The notes beneath the pieces were generated by a model that saw only the letters and a program-made list of their open reading frames with translations, ran no database searches and was not told the DNA's origin. Of a stretch of 64,000 bases of DNA, positions 31,236 through 41,209 are shown one piece after another. Made by a program: the position numbers and the translations under genes. This DNA is from Nostoc sp. PA-18-2419 (GTDB lineage: Bacteria > Cyanobacteriota > Cyanobacteriia > Cyanobacteriales > Nostocaceae), in NCBI RefSeq assembly GCF_005869855.1, contig NZ_SZNH01000006.1, positions 136,266-200,265 of the forward strand. Reading direction: 5' to 3'. Positions within the stretch are counted from its first letter, which is position 1; each line of letters opens with the position of its first letter.

Positions 31236-31664
31236 CTACTTTTGGCGACGTAAAGATAGTAACTCTTGAGGTGAAGCTAAAAGTTTGATTCTAGTATATA
31301 AAATTTGCTGTTGTTGGTTGAGGATAAATAGCCACAAGACATTCACGCCGCACCAAGAGGTTTGTGCTTTGCCTGTGACTTGGACTTGGATATTACCGTC
31401 TTCCAAAGTGTCGCTTATTCCTGTGTTGGGGTAAGCTTTAATATTTTGGGCTTCTTGCTTTAAGTAAGCTGCGATCGCATCACATCCAACAATATCAGAT
31501 TCTAACGGTGGATGCATCACACCGTCTTTGGCAAATAAAGCCGCAGTTGCGTCAAATTCTCCGGCATTTAATGTTTGAAAATAACGCAGTACACTTGTTT
31601 GTCTAATTCCCTCAATCTGGAATTCTGCTTCGTGTTGTAGTGGGGATATTTCAGCAGAGGTCAT
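31236..31664 (-). CDS. NTF2/SnoaL-like (ketosteroid isomerase fold) protein
   Basis: VLRYFQTLNAGEFDATAALFAKDGVMHPPLESDIVGCDAIAAYL. Confidence 0.82.
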   Translation of the reverse strand: MTSAEISPLQHEAEFQIEGIRQTSVLRYFQTLNAGEFDATAALFAKDGVMHPPLESDIVGCDAIAAYLKQEAQNIKAYPNTGISDTLEDGNIQVQVTGKAQTSWCGVNVLWLFILNQQQQILYTRIKLLASPQELLSLRRQK

Positions 31665-31949
31665 AAAATTTCCTGTATCAAGCTAACTAAATATTAATTT
31701 CAGTACAAAAATTGGTAAAAAGAAAGCCACTATTGAGATAGATTGCTACACACGTACAAATCTTTCTGACGATGGAAGTTTTGGTTGGACAAATTTTGGT
31801 CGAGTTCTCAGCAGATAGATCCCTAATTTCGGAAACAGGTCAGGGATTTGAGATGATAAATGTAAAATAAGCAACAAATATTTATCAAAAAATGACTAAA
31901 TAATGTATAATCTATATGCCTATAGTTAGGCAAATCCGGATAAAAAACA

Positions 31950-33536
31950 ATGAATCAGTGTTCGGTAACCAGCAGCGTAATTAAACAAAAAGCTAGCGAG
32001 TTAGGCTTTCATCAAGTTGGAATTGCTGCTGTATATAGGGTAGATGCCACACAAGCGCAGAGGTTACAAGCATGGATAGCGCTGGGTTATCACGCCGATA
32101 TGGAATGGATGACTAACCCAAAGCGTCAGGATATCCGGTTAGTGATGCCAGAGGTGCGATCACTAGTCTGTGTAGCACTAAATTACTACACACCACATCA
32201 ACGTCCCCAAGGTAAAGAATACGCCAAAATTTCGCGTTATAGCTGGGGAAGGGATTATCACAAGGTGATACATAAAAAGCTTAAACAACTAACCACATGG
32301 CTAAAATCCCTTGATGACAGCATTCGCGCAATTTATTATGCAGACACAGGGCCAGTGCAAGATAAAATCTGGGCACAACAAGCCGGAATTGGTTGGATTG
32401 CCAAAAATGGTAACGTGATTACACGCGATTATGGCTCTTGGGTCTTTTTGGGAGAAGTATTGACCAACTTAGAATTAGAGAGTGATCGCCCTCATACACA
32501 ACACTGTGGTAGCTGTACTCGTTGTCTTGAAGCTTGTCCTACAGGTGCAATTACTCAGCCTTTTGTTGTGGATGCTAATCGCTGCATTGCTTATCATACA
32601 ATTGAAAATCGGGCAGAAGAATTACCACAGACACTCACACCCCATTTACATGGCTGGGTTGCTGGTTGTGACATCTGCCAAGATGTTTGTCCTTGGAATC
32701 AACGTTTTGCTAAGACTACAGATATCACAGAGTTTGCGCCTTATCCTGGGAATCTTGCTCCACAACTGTTAGAATTAGCCCAAATCTCAGATTGCGAATG
32801 GGACAAACGATTTCCAGCATCCGCCTTACGACGCATTAAGCCAGAAATGTTACGGCGCAACGCTCGAGCTAATCTTGACGTATCTAGGCCAGAGATGACC
32901 CAAAAAGTAATTATTTTTGATTTTGATGGCACGATTGCAGATACCGTAGATGCCCTTGTAAGTATTGCTAATCGTCTAGCTGTAGATTTTGGTTATATAC
33001 AAATAACCCCAGACCAATTAACCCTACTCAAAAACTTAACATCTAGGGAAATTATTAAGTACTCCGGAGTTTCGCTCTTTAAGATACCTTTTCTCGTAAA
33101 AAAAGTTAAAGGAGAATTAAAAGATAAAATTCCTGAATTAAAGCCCATTCCCGGAATAAAAGAAGCATTAACAGAACTCCAAGCTCAAGGATATAAACTA
33201 GGAATTATTACTTCTAATTCTAAAGAGAATGTAACTCAGTTCCTGACAATCAATAATTTAAATCACTTATTTGATTTTATATATTCAGGAATTACAATTT
33301 TTGGTAAAACAACGATTATCAATAATGTATTAAGGCAAAAACAACTCAAACCTCAAGAAGTTATTTATGTGGGAGATGAAACTAGAGATATAGAAGCATC
33401 AAAAAAAGCAAATATTCAAGTAATTGCAGTGACTTGGGGCTTTAATTCATCAGAAGTACTAGCTAAGCAAAATCCAGATTATTTAATTCACCGACCTAGC
33501 GAACTACTGGAAGTCATGAAGTCAGAGTTTAATTAA
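31950..33536 (+). CDS. queG: epoxyqueuosine reductase (QueG) fused to HAD-family phosphatase
   Basis: CGSCTRCLEACPTGAI and GCDICQDVCPWN Fe-S motifs; second domain MTQKVIIFDFDGTIADTVDAL...IYVGDETRDIEA from codon 316 (32895). Confidence 0.93.
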   Translation: MNQCSVTSSVIKQKASELGFHQVGIAAVYRVDATQAQRLQAWIALGYHADMEWMTNPKRQDIRLVMPEVRSLVCVALNYYTPHQRPQGKEYAKISRYSWGRDYHKVIHKKLKQLTTWLKSLDDSIRAIYYADTGPVQDKIWAQQAGIGWIAKNGNVITRDYGSWVFLGEVLTNLELESDRPHTQHCGSCTRCLEACPTGAITQPFVVDANRCIAYHTIENRAEELPQTLTPHLHGWVAGCDICQDVCPWNQRFAKTTDITEFAPYPGNLAPQLLELAQISDCEWDKRFPASALRRIKPEMLRRNARANLDVSRPEMTQKVIIFDFDGTIADTVDALVSIANRLAVDFGYIQITPDQLTLLKNLTSREIIKYSGVSLFKIPFLVKKVKGELKDKIPELKPIPGIKEALTELQAQGYKLGIITSNSKENVTQFLTINNLNHLFDFIYSGITIFGKTTIINNVLRQKQLKPQEVIYVGDETRDIEASKKANIQVIAVTWGFNSSEVLAKQNPDYLIHRPSELLEVMKSEFN

Positions 33537-33938
33537 TAAAGATGTAGTAGATTAAAAAGCTACGGTACCTTGCTCTAAGTTAAGTACACTACCTTACCCG
33601 CCCTATTGGGCATCCTCATCGATGCCTTGGGAGGGATATAATACATTAACTTGTAATCTCCTGTATGTTATGCAAACCTGATAATCTGCTGCATAATGTC
33701 ATGAATTAAAAACTTCATCTAAAATTTTACATATTGTAGAAAAAATCTAGTCAAGTCTTTTTTGGCGATATTTGCTCAAAAATTCGATACAAAGCGGATA
33801 ATCGATGAACGTGGGGGTAAGACCCATTCTAAACAAATGTCAAACAGAGGAAAAGACCAGTAACAAACTCTACTAAATTATGGTTAGAAATCCGTTAACT
33901 TAATGAAACCTATATAATGTAATGCAGGCTACATAAAC

Positions 33939-34886
33939 ATGCGCTTAGAGCAGTTGCAAGCCTTTCTAGCGATCGCCCAAACCGGCAGCTTTCAACAAGC
34001 AGCGCGAACGTGTGGTGTTACCCAATCGACGATTAGTCGCCAAATCCAGGCATTAGAAGCAGATTTGGGGATAGAACTGTTTCACAGAACCAGTCATGCC
34101 AAGCTGACACTAGCAGGTGAACGTTTGCTACCTCGTGTCCGCAAAATTTGCCAAGAATGGCAGACAGCCACGGAAGAATTAAGCGATTTGATAGCCGGAA
34201 AACAGCCAGAACTTTGCATAGCTGCAATTCATTCCCTGTGCGGCTCTTATTTACCACCAGTGTTACAAAAATTTTGTCATGATTATCCAGATGTGCAATT
34301 GCGGGTGACTTCATTGGGAAGCGATCGCGCCTTGAAAGTCCTCAAAGATGGATTGGTAGATTTAGCAATTGTGATGAATAATCGCTTTTTAACCACTGGC
34401 AGAGAAATGGTAGTAGAAGTACTTTACGATGAACCTATAGAAGTTCTAACCGCAGTCAATCATCCCCTGGCGAAATATGAATTTATCCCTTGGTCAGAGT
34501 TGATTCGTTATCCTCAAGTGGTTTTTAAAGATGGTTACGGGATGCAGCGTTTAATCCAAGATAGATTTGAGCGAATGGAGGCTAAACTCCAAGCAGCTTT
34601 AGAGGTAAATACCCTAGATGCCTTTCGGGGAGTAGTGCGTCAAGGTGAACTGATAGCTTTACTACCTCAATCGGCATTAGTAGAAGCACGCCAAGACCCT
34701 ACCTTAGCGATTCGTTCCCTAGCAACTAATGGTACTGGTGGTTTGCCAGATGGTTCTAGTTTGACTCGCCGGGTAGTTATGGTCACAACACAGGATCGGC
34801 TGCAAATTCCTCCCATCAAGCACTTTTGGCAACTCGTGCAGGAAAATATCCCAGTACAAATTGACCAGCAGCGCTCGGCTTGTTAA
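33939..34886 (+). CDS. LysR-family transcriptional regulator
   Basis: MRLEQLQAFLAIAQTGSFQQAARTCGVTQSTISRQIQALEADLGIELFHRT. Confidence 0.95.
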   Translation: MRLEQLQAFLAIAQTGSFQQAARTCGVTQSTISRQIQALEADLGIELFHRTSHAKLTLAGERLLPRVRKICQEWQTATEELSDLIAGKQPELCIAAIHSLCGSYLPPVLQKFCHDYPDVQLRVTSLGSDRALKVLKDGLVDLAIVMNNRFLTTGREMVVEVLYDEPIEVLTAVNHPLAKYEFIPWSELIRYPQVVFKDGYGMQRLIQDRFERMEAKLQAALEVNTLDAFRGVVRQGELIALLPQSALVEARQDPTLAIRSLATNGTGGLPDGSSLTRRVVMVTTQDRLQIPPIKHFWQLVQENIPVQIDQQRSAC

Positions 34887-34984
34887 CTCAGTAAACTAAA
34901 AAGTTTTTCCCAAAGAGCGATCGCTATAAAGCGGGCAAGTATGCCATCGATACCAGCGATCTGTTTGTTTGAGAAAGTTATCTC

Positions 34985-35030
34985 TCTTGTGTCACTTTCC
35001 GAGTACCTAATCTCTGAAAGTGACACAAGA
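34985..35030. other. perfect 15-bp inverted repeat
   Basis: TCTTGTGTCACTTTC-16 nt-GAAAGTGACACAAGA. Confidence 0.8.
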
Positions 35031-35216
35031 AGGTTATCCATTGCCTAAAATAAAAGCTGATGCCCCGTCTTTGTATAGCGCGTAACTTTCTGCATCAATG
35101 CTAAGCTAAACCACATCTAGTTTGCATATCTAAAATTTATATAACTCTTGTGGAGTGGGCATCTTGCTCGCTCTAATTATGCAAGTTCAATGTGGAACAG
35201 CTTACTAAAACCCTGA

Positions 35217-36695
35217 CTAAGATTGTGGAACCCACACAGAAACAGAACCAGCACTGCATCGAAAATCGGCCCAGCCTTCTTCATTCGTTGTGACAGGTTC
35301 GCTGATATGTTCGGTGATGTCAATATAAGTGGTGTTGGCTTGCCCTACTTCCATCCACTTAGTCCCCTCTCCCCCATTACTCAAAACAACCGCCATACCG
35401 CCAGGATGTTCTTCATCTCCTAAGCGTGTCCAGCCGATTGTATTAGCGTGGTCGAAATAATCATATTGGTCGCCATAGGCATAGGTTTGACGAGCGTGCA
35501 AAAATTTATCAATTATCCATTGATGACTATCGAGCCAAATCTCATACTCGTTGCCATCTGGGCCCTTATCTTTGTAATTAGCACCATAGTAATCTGCATA
35601 GAAGATACAGGGATAACCCTCACTTCGCAATAGAATCAACGCATAAGCCAACGGTTTAAACCAGCTTTCAACTACAGACTCCAACGACTGCAAAGGTTGA
35701 GAATCATGATTCTCTACTAAGGTGACGGCTAAAGCAGGTTGCTGCTGCACCAAGGTATTATCAAATATCTGCCGCATATCGTAGTCATTGCCTTGTTTGC
35801 TAGCAGCGCTAAAGTTATAGTGCAATGGCGCATCAAACAGCAACACATCACCACCAGTAATGTTAATGAAATGGTGCAGCGCTTCAACTTCATAAGACCA
35901 ATATTCACCAACAGCAAAAAGCTCGCGACCTGCCTTTTGGCGACAGTGAATTAGCCACTCTGGGAAAAAGCCAGCTCTCACGTGTTTAACGGCATCAAAA
36001 CGAAAGCCATCTATTTGAGTGGTTTCTACAAACCACTCACCCCAGCGATTCAACTCCTCGCGTACTTCTGGACTCTCCATATCCAGGTCGCATCCCATCA
36101 GATAGTCGAAAGCACCTTTTTCCAGGTCAACATTATCGTCAAAATGTTTATCTTTGAACAGATAAACAGCGTTTTCACCTTCGTTGTAAACGTTGTAATC
36201 AACTGCATCGAAGTGCCACCAGTGCCATTCCATGTCCGAGTATTTGCCTTTACGACCTGGAAAGGTAAAGTGAGTCCACACTTTAATCGTTTGCATGTCG
36301 CCGATGGGGTGGTTGCGATCATCTGGACTATAAGGCGTTGCTTCCACCTCTTCGGCTTCGTCTGCACCTAACTTGTGGTTAAGAACAACATCAGCATACA
36401 CTCGAATACCAGCAGCTTTTGCCGCTTTGATCGCAGCGAGATACTCGTCTTTTGTGCCGTATTTTGTCCGAACCGAGCCTTTCTGGTCAAACTCCCCTAA
36501 ATCATACATATCGTAAACCCCGTAGCCGACATCGTAGCCACCCCCTGTTCCTTTGTAAGCTGGGGGTAACCAAACAGATGTAACACCTGCATCAGCTAAG
36601 TCCTTCACTTTCTCTTTGAACTCATTCCAAAGATTGCCATCCGGAGGGATATACCAATGGAAGTACTGCATCATTACACCATTCAGTTGAGCCAT
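35217..36695 (-). CDS. cytoplasmic-type alpha-amylase (GH13)
   Basis: NGVMMQYFHWYIPPDGNLW; ADVVLNHKLGAD; IDGFRFDAVKHV; VGEYW; VTLVENHDSQP. Confidence 0.95.
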   Translation of the reverse strand: MAQLNGVMMQYFHWYIPPDGNLWNEFKEKVKDLADAGVTSVWLPPAYKGTGGGYDVGYGVYDMYDLGEFDQKGSVRTKYGTKDEYLAAIKAAKAAGIRVYADVVLNHKLGADEAEEVEATPYSPDDRNHPIGDMQTIKVWTHFTFPGRKGKYSDMEWHWWHFDAVDYNVYNEGENAVYLFKDKHFDDNVDLEKGAFDYLMGCDLDMESPEVREELNRWGEWFVETTQIDGFRFDAVKHVRAGFFPEWLIHCRQKAGRELFAVGEYWSYEVEALHHFINITGGDVLLFDAPLHYNFSAASKQGNDYDMRQIFDNTLVQQQPALAVTLVENHDSQPLQSLESVVESWFKPLAYALILLRSEGYPCIFYADYYGANYKDKGPDGNEYEIWLDSHQWIIDKFLHARQTYAYGDQYDYFDHANTIGWTRLGDEEHPGGMAVVLSNGGEGTKWMEVGQANTTYIDITEHISEPVTTNEEGWADFRCSAGSVSVWVPQS

Positions 36696-36808
36696 GTCTA
36701 TCCCTGTAGTAAAATTTACGATAAATTTTGATTCCTGACACAAAAACTATACATTAAGTTTTATTTTTTGTGTCTAAATAGAAACAAAAATCTATTAATA
36801 AACTGCGA

Positions 36809-37432
36809 TTAACTTATATTGTTTTCTTGTGTGGATGACAGTTCTTCAGCTAGGTTTTTCTGGAGTGCTTCCAATACTGCAATCGGGTCAGCTGGTTCCT
36901 GCATCAATTGGGCTTCAGAATCATGCCGATTTACTACATTAGGTAAATCGGTACGCAGTTCTTCTAATAAAGCAATAATCTTGGCAATTTTTTGCTCGGA
37001 GAGCAGGTTAAGCTGTAGCATTAATTGCGCTCGCTGTTCGGCAAAGTTTTCTTGGCGAGTTTGTCGCACTAGGACTCCGGTTGAAATCACCAATGCAGCT
37101 GCATCTAAGCCTTGACCTGACCAGCTAAATGAGGGCAGGTTGAATGGTAAAAAGCGATCAAAAAAACTGCTAAAAATCCAGATAGCCAGTATGACTAGCA
37201 AACTATAGAGAAATGTTGATCGCCCAAAGAATGTTGCGATCGCTTCTAGTATCCGTTGGTGGGTGGGAATATCTCGAACTTCCTGGCTATGAAGCGAACT
37301 AACCGCTTCAATATTTTTTGTAATTGGGTCTGGTAATGGAGCCGTGAAAACTTGATTTCGAGAAGTTTTGAAGTTGAATTTGTTAGCACGTTTGATGTAT
37401 TTGTTAGCTGTATCGTCTGTGTTGTCCGTCAT
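36809..37432 (-). CDS. DUF1003-like membrane protein
   Basis: Two TM segments and RQTRQENFAEQRAQLMLQLNLLSEQKIAKIIALLEELR. Confidence 0.75.
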   Translation of the reverse strand: MTDNTDDTANKYIKRANKFNFKTSRNQVFTAPLPDPITKNIEAVSSLHSQEVRDIPTHQRILEAIATFFGRSTFLYSLLVILAIWIFSSFFDRFLPFNLPSFSWSGQGLDAAALVISTGVLVRQTRQENFAEQRAQLMLQLNLLSEQKIAKIIALLEELRTDLPNVVNRHDSEAQLMQEPADPIAVLEALQKNLAEELSSTQENNIS

Positions 37433-37636
37433 ACAACAACTCCTGAATCTAGATGTTACTCGATTATTGCTTATATCCTGAAAAATTAATTATACAGGAG
37501 GTAGTAGATAGGACTTGAAACTACGTAAACTGGATTACCGTAGGTCTAGTCTGCCCAAGGCATCGCTCTTCAGGAAAAACTTTTTGGTTTACTTTATTAA
37601 GTGTCATTAGTTATTAGTTATTTTCACAAAGGACAA

Positions 37637-38710
37637 ATGAGCAATATATTTAGGGAATTCGTCCAAAAAATAGGCAGTGGTAACCACACAGGCGAGAATT
37701 TAACTCGCGCCCAAGCAGCCACCGCTACTAAAATGATGCTGCTGGGTGAAGCTACACCAGCGCAAATTGGAGCGTTTTTGATTGCTCATCGAATCAAGCG
37801 TCCTACAGGGGAAGAGTTAGCGGGAATGTTGGATGCCTATGATCAACTCGGCCCAAAACTGCAACCAATCGTCTGTGAGCAGCCAGCGATCATTCTGGGC
37901 ATCCCTTACGATGGTAGAACGCGCACTGCACCAATTAGTCCAGTAACAGCTTTATTACTCGCCGCAGCTGGACAACCAGTAGTAATGCACGGTAGCGATC
38001 GCTTACCAACTAAGTACGGATTACCTTTAATAGATATTTGGCAGGGTTTGGGAGTCGATTGGACTGTCCTACCCCTAGCAAAAACCCAGCAAGTATTTGC
38101 ACAAACAAGAATCGGCTTTATTTATCTACCTCAGCATTTCCCCTTGACTACAAGTATTTGGGAGTACCGCGACCAACTTGGCAAACGTCCTCCTTTGGCG
38201 ACAATGGAGTTAATTTGGTGTCCTTATGCCGGAAATGCTCACCTAATTGCTGGGTTTGTCCATCCACCGACTGAAGGGATGTTTCAGACAGCTTTAGGGT
38301 TGCGAGGAGTAACAAAATTTACATTAGTGAAAGGATTGGAAGGCAGCTGCGACTTACCACGCGATCGCACTGCAATCATCAGCTTATCTTCATCGCCAGC
38401 ATCCCCAGAGATAGAACGATTGCACCTCGTACCGCGTGATTACGGCATTACTACCAAGAATGTACCCCTTGGAACTACTGAACAACTGGTGACAGATATT
38501 CAGGAAGTTTTAGCAGGTAAACCAGGAGAATTAATGCAAACCGCCTTGTGGAATGGCGGATTTTACCTATGGCGTAGTGGCATTTGCACTAATATGTCAG
38601 AAGCTTTAACTAAAGCAGAAGAATTAATAGCCAATGGTGCAGTAGCAGCTAAACTCCAAGAACTCAGCCAGTTAGTAAATTCGCTCTCAGCAGCATTTAT
38701 GTCAGTGTAA
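37637..38710 (+). CDS. anthranilate phosphoribosyltransferase-family protein (TrpD2-like)
   Basis: LTRAQAATATKMMLLGEATPAQIGAFLIAHRIKRPTGEELAGMLDAYD; VMHGSDRLPTKYG. Confidence 0.85.
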   Translation: MSNIFREFVQKIGSGNHTGENLTRAQAATATKMMLLGEATPAQIGAFLIAHRIKRPTGEELAGMLDAYDQLGPKLQPIVCEQPAIILGIPYDGRTRTAPISPVTALLLAAAGQPVVMHGSDRLPTKYGLPLIDIWQGLGVDWTVLPLAKTQQVFAQTRIGFIYLPQHFPLTTSIWEYRDQLGKRPPLATMELIWCPYAGNAHLIAGFVHPPTEGMFQTALGLRGVTKFTLVKGLEGSCDLPRDRTAIISLSSSPASPEIERLHLVPRDYGITTKNVPLGTTEQLVTDIQEVLAGKPGELMQTALWNGGFYLWRSGICTNMSEALTKAEELIANGAVAAKLQELSQLVNSLSAAFMSV

Positions 38711-38754
38711 ACAGTTTAGTTATAAGTATGAATTTTCTTATTTCAAGGTGTCAA

Positions 38755-38900
38755 CATAATTCGTAATTAATTACGAATTACGAATTACTGTCTTGGCAGC
38801 TCCTGCCGTGTCCTCGTCCCTTGCGGGTCTCATAGAGAGCGTCATTACGTAGCTTGCTTCTCGCCGGAGGCGAGTATTACGAATTACGAATTAGGAATTA
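38755..38900. repeat. dispersed repeat C (partial member of the A/B family)
   Basis: AATTACTGTCTTGGCAGCTCCTGCCGTGTCCTCGTCCCTTGCGGGTCTCATAGAGAGCGTCATTACGTAGCTTGCTTCTCGCCGGAGGCGAGTATTACGAATTACGAATTA. Confidence 0.8.
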
Positions 38901-40334
38901 CTTACTTAGTGATTCCTCCAAAATAGATTTTTGTTGTAACCAATCTTGACCGACTTGAATGCTGATATCCGAGGCAAGGTTGCCAGTACTTTCTACACGT
39001 ACTTCTCCAAATCCCAAAGTATTACGAATTGATTCAGCACTGTCACCATCTCCTTGTTGAGCGACGATATGAGTTACCTCTAAAGGTTCACCCCATGCCT
39101 TAGCTATATAGATATTGTGATAACCAAATTTTTCCAAAGCTCTAATTAATGGTTGCAGGTTAGAGCGATCGCCACCTGTACTATCTTGAATTGCTACACG
39201 TAAGGAACCTGGGTCAGTTACCTGTGGTTGTTGTTGCTCCTCTGATTCCAGACCAAAATGTGCAGCCATGAGTTTGGCAATACCATTTTTGTTAGGTAAC
39301 CAATAGCTTGCATTAAACTCATTCTTCTCGCTAAAGCGACCCGGGAGCATTAACATTTGCATGTTGGAGCGATTTGTCCGCACTCCGAAACCCAATAGTG
39401 CCAATAACTCCTCAACCGTCAAGTTAGTGTCAATGTGTTCTTTGACTACATCAAGAACTTTAGGTAATTGAGCTACAGTAGCCGGATTGAGAGTCTGATC
39501 CATCAAAGCACGGATAACCATTTGCTGTCGCTGAATCCGACCAATATCTCCGAGTTCGTCATGTCGAAAACGAAGCAATTGTAGTGCCTGATCGCCGCCA
39601 AGATGTTGCTTACCTGCTTTCAAATTGATATATAAATGCTGAGAATCATCTTGGTACTTCATATCTTTGGGGACATACACTGTTACGCCACCTAAAGCAT
39701 CGATTAGCTTCGCAACTCCCAAAACGTTAATTCGGACATAGCGATCAATTCCCACTCCACCTAAGAGGTTACTGACAGTTTTAGCAGTTAAAGCTGGCCC
39801 ACCATCAACATTGGCAGCATTAATTTTTTTAACTCCATACCCCTCTATTTCTGTGCGAGTATCTCTGGGAATCGAGAGCATAATTATTTTTTTCGTCTCT
39901 GGATCAAATTTGAGCAAGAGCATCACATCAGAAAGACCATCAAAAGAGTTGACTTGGGGTAAGTATTTGAGATTTTTAGTTTCTTCAGGGGGATTTTGGA
40001 TATCTGGTGGTAGTACACTCATTCCCATAATTAATAGATTAACCGGGCGAGTTAATTCGGAAAATCGTAGCACACCTCCAGAGATGCGATCGCCATCAAA
40101 CACTGCTTCATCCTGTGGACTTAGCTGGGCTTGCTGCAAAGGCGTACTAGTTAAAGACACCGCCAACAAAGCCCCTGCTGTTGCTGACACCATCGCAATC
40201 CCACTCATACCTACCCAAAACCACAGCCAACGTCCAGATTTGGAGTTGCGAGAAATTTTTTTAATCGATTTTGAGGCTTTTCCCGATTGGTTTTCTTCCG
40301 CCGAACTTCTTTGAATGGTCACAGACTTCCTCAC
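38898..40334 (-). CDS. LytR-CpsA-Psr (LCP) family protein
   Basis: NLLIMGMS...SDVMLLLKFDPETKKIIMLSIPRDTRTEIEGYGVKKINAAN; RFRHDELGDIGRIQRQQ; LytR_C-like tail. Confidence 0.92.
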   Translation of the reverse strand: MRKSVTIQRSSAEENQSGKASKSIKKISRNSKSGRWLWFWVGMSGIAMVSATAGALLAVSLTSTPLQQAQLSPQDEAVFDGDRISGGVLRFSELTRPVNLLIMGMSVLPPDIQNPPEETKNLKYLPQVNSFDGLSDVMLLLKFDPETKKIIMLSIPRDTRTEIEGYGVKKINAANVDGGPALTAKTVSNLLGGVGIDRYVRINVLGVAKLIDALGGVTVYVPKDMKYQDDSQHLYINLKAGKQHLGGDQALQLLRFRHDELGDIGRIQRQQMVIRALMDQTLNPATVAQLPKVLDVVKEHIDTNLTVEELLALLGFGVRTNRSNMQMLMLPGRFSEKNEFNASYWLPNKNGIAKLMAAHFGLESEEQQQPQVTDPGSLRVAIQDSTGGDRSNLQPLIRALEKFGYHNIYIAKAWGEPLEVTHIVAQQGDGDSAESIRNTLGFGEVRVESTGNLASDISIQVGQDWLQQKSILEESLSK

Positions 40335-40608
40335 ACTTATTCACTAATCAAATTCGGTAAATTTGCAGACGAAAAATATGCAGACAAATCAACCCATAAT
40401 ACCTAACTCTTAATTATTAGTGCTAACATTTTTAATGTAGTGTCAACCACAACACTTATAGCAGCATTTTTCCTTCTTTTGGGTAAATCTGGAAATGTTT
40501 TTCTGAAGTATGGCAATAATAAACTAGATTTGACTAGATAGTACTAATAAATTAATTTTAATTTTCCCAAAAGTAAGTAAAAATACTGTTAAAAGACATT
40601 CAAAAAAT

Positions 40609-41100
40609 TTAAGATAAGTACTTGCCAACTACCCGTTCTGCGAAAGTAGTAAACCCTGGTAAACGCCCAGATTTGTTATGTATCAAGCGGAAAATCAACC
40701 AGACACTCACTAAAAAATAACCTGATGTGAGAAAGCTATTGAGGATAAATAAACGTAGCGTAAAAAAATCTGAAGTTGCTGCTCCAGTAACCAATAATAA
40801 ATATCCTAATAGCCAAGTAAGTGCCAAAGTAATAGACAAACGACTAACAGCAAGTTGTTCCCGACTACCCTGGCGGCGATAGAGAGTCCACAGAGATGGG
40901 AAAAAACCGATAATCGGAACTAAGTATAGGAGTAACTCTGTTTTCGGGATTGAGGATTGGGAGTGTTGACTGATGAGTGTTGAGTGAGGAGTTATTCGCT
41001 CCTCTGCCCTTTTGCCTGCTTCATCTCTCCCAGTCCCCAGTCTCCAGTCCCCAGTTCCCATTTCGCCATCCCCAGTCTCTTTTGGTTGATAATTCTCCAT
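40609..41100 (-). CDS. hypothetical membrane protein with low-complexity N-terminus
   Basis: MENYQPKETGDGEMGTGDWRLGTGRDEAGKR... followed by 3 TM segments. Confidence 0.55.
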   Translation of the reverse strand: MENYQPKETGDGEMGTGDWRLGTGRDEAGKRAEERITPHSTLISQHSQSSIPKTELLLYLVPIIGFFPSLWTLYRRQGSREQLAVSRLSITLALTWLLGYLLLVTGAATSDFFTLRLFILNSFLTSGYFLVSVWLIFRLIHNKSGRLPGFTTFAERVVGKYLS

Positions 41101-41209
41101 TGGGCTTAGTTTAACTCCTAAACTAGAAGGATGAATAAGACTCGTATAGTTAGAGATAATAAACTGTAAAGAAAGATTTAATCTTGTTCTATTCCGCAAT
41201 CAGCTGAAA

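Noticed and set aside
35982-36371. 129-aa plus ORF inside the amylase region
   Set aside because: Antisense shadow ORF of a well-conserved GH13 gene
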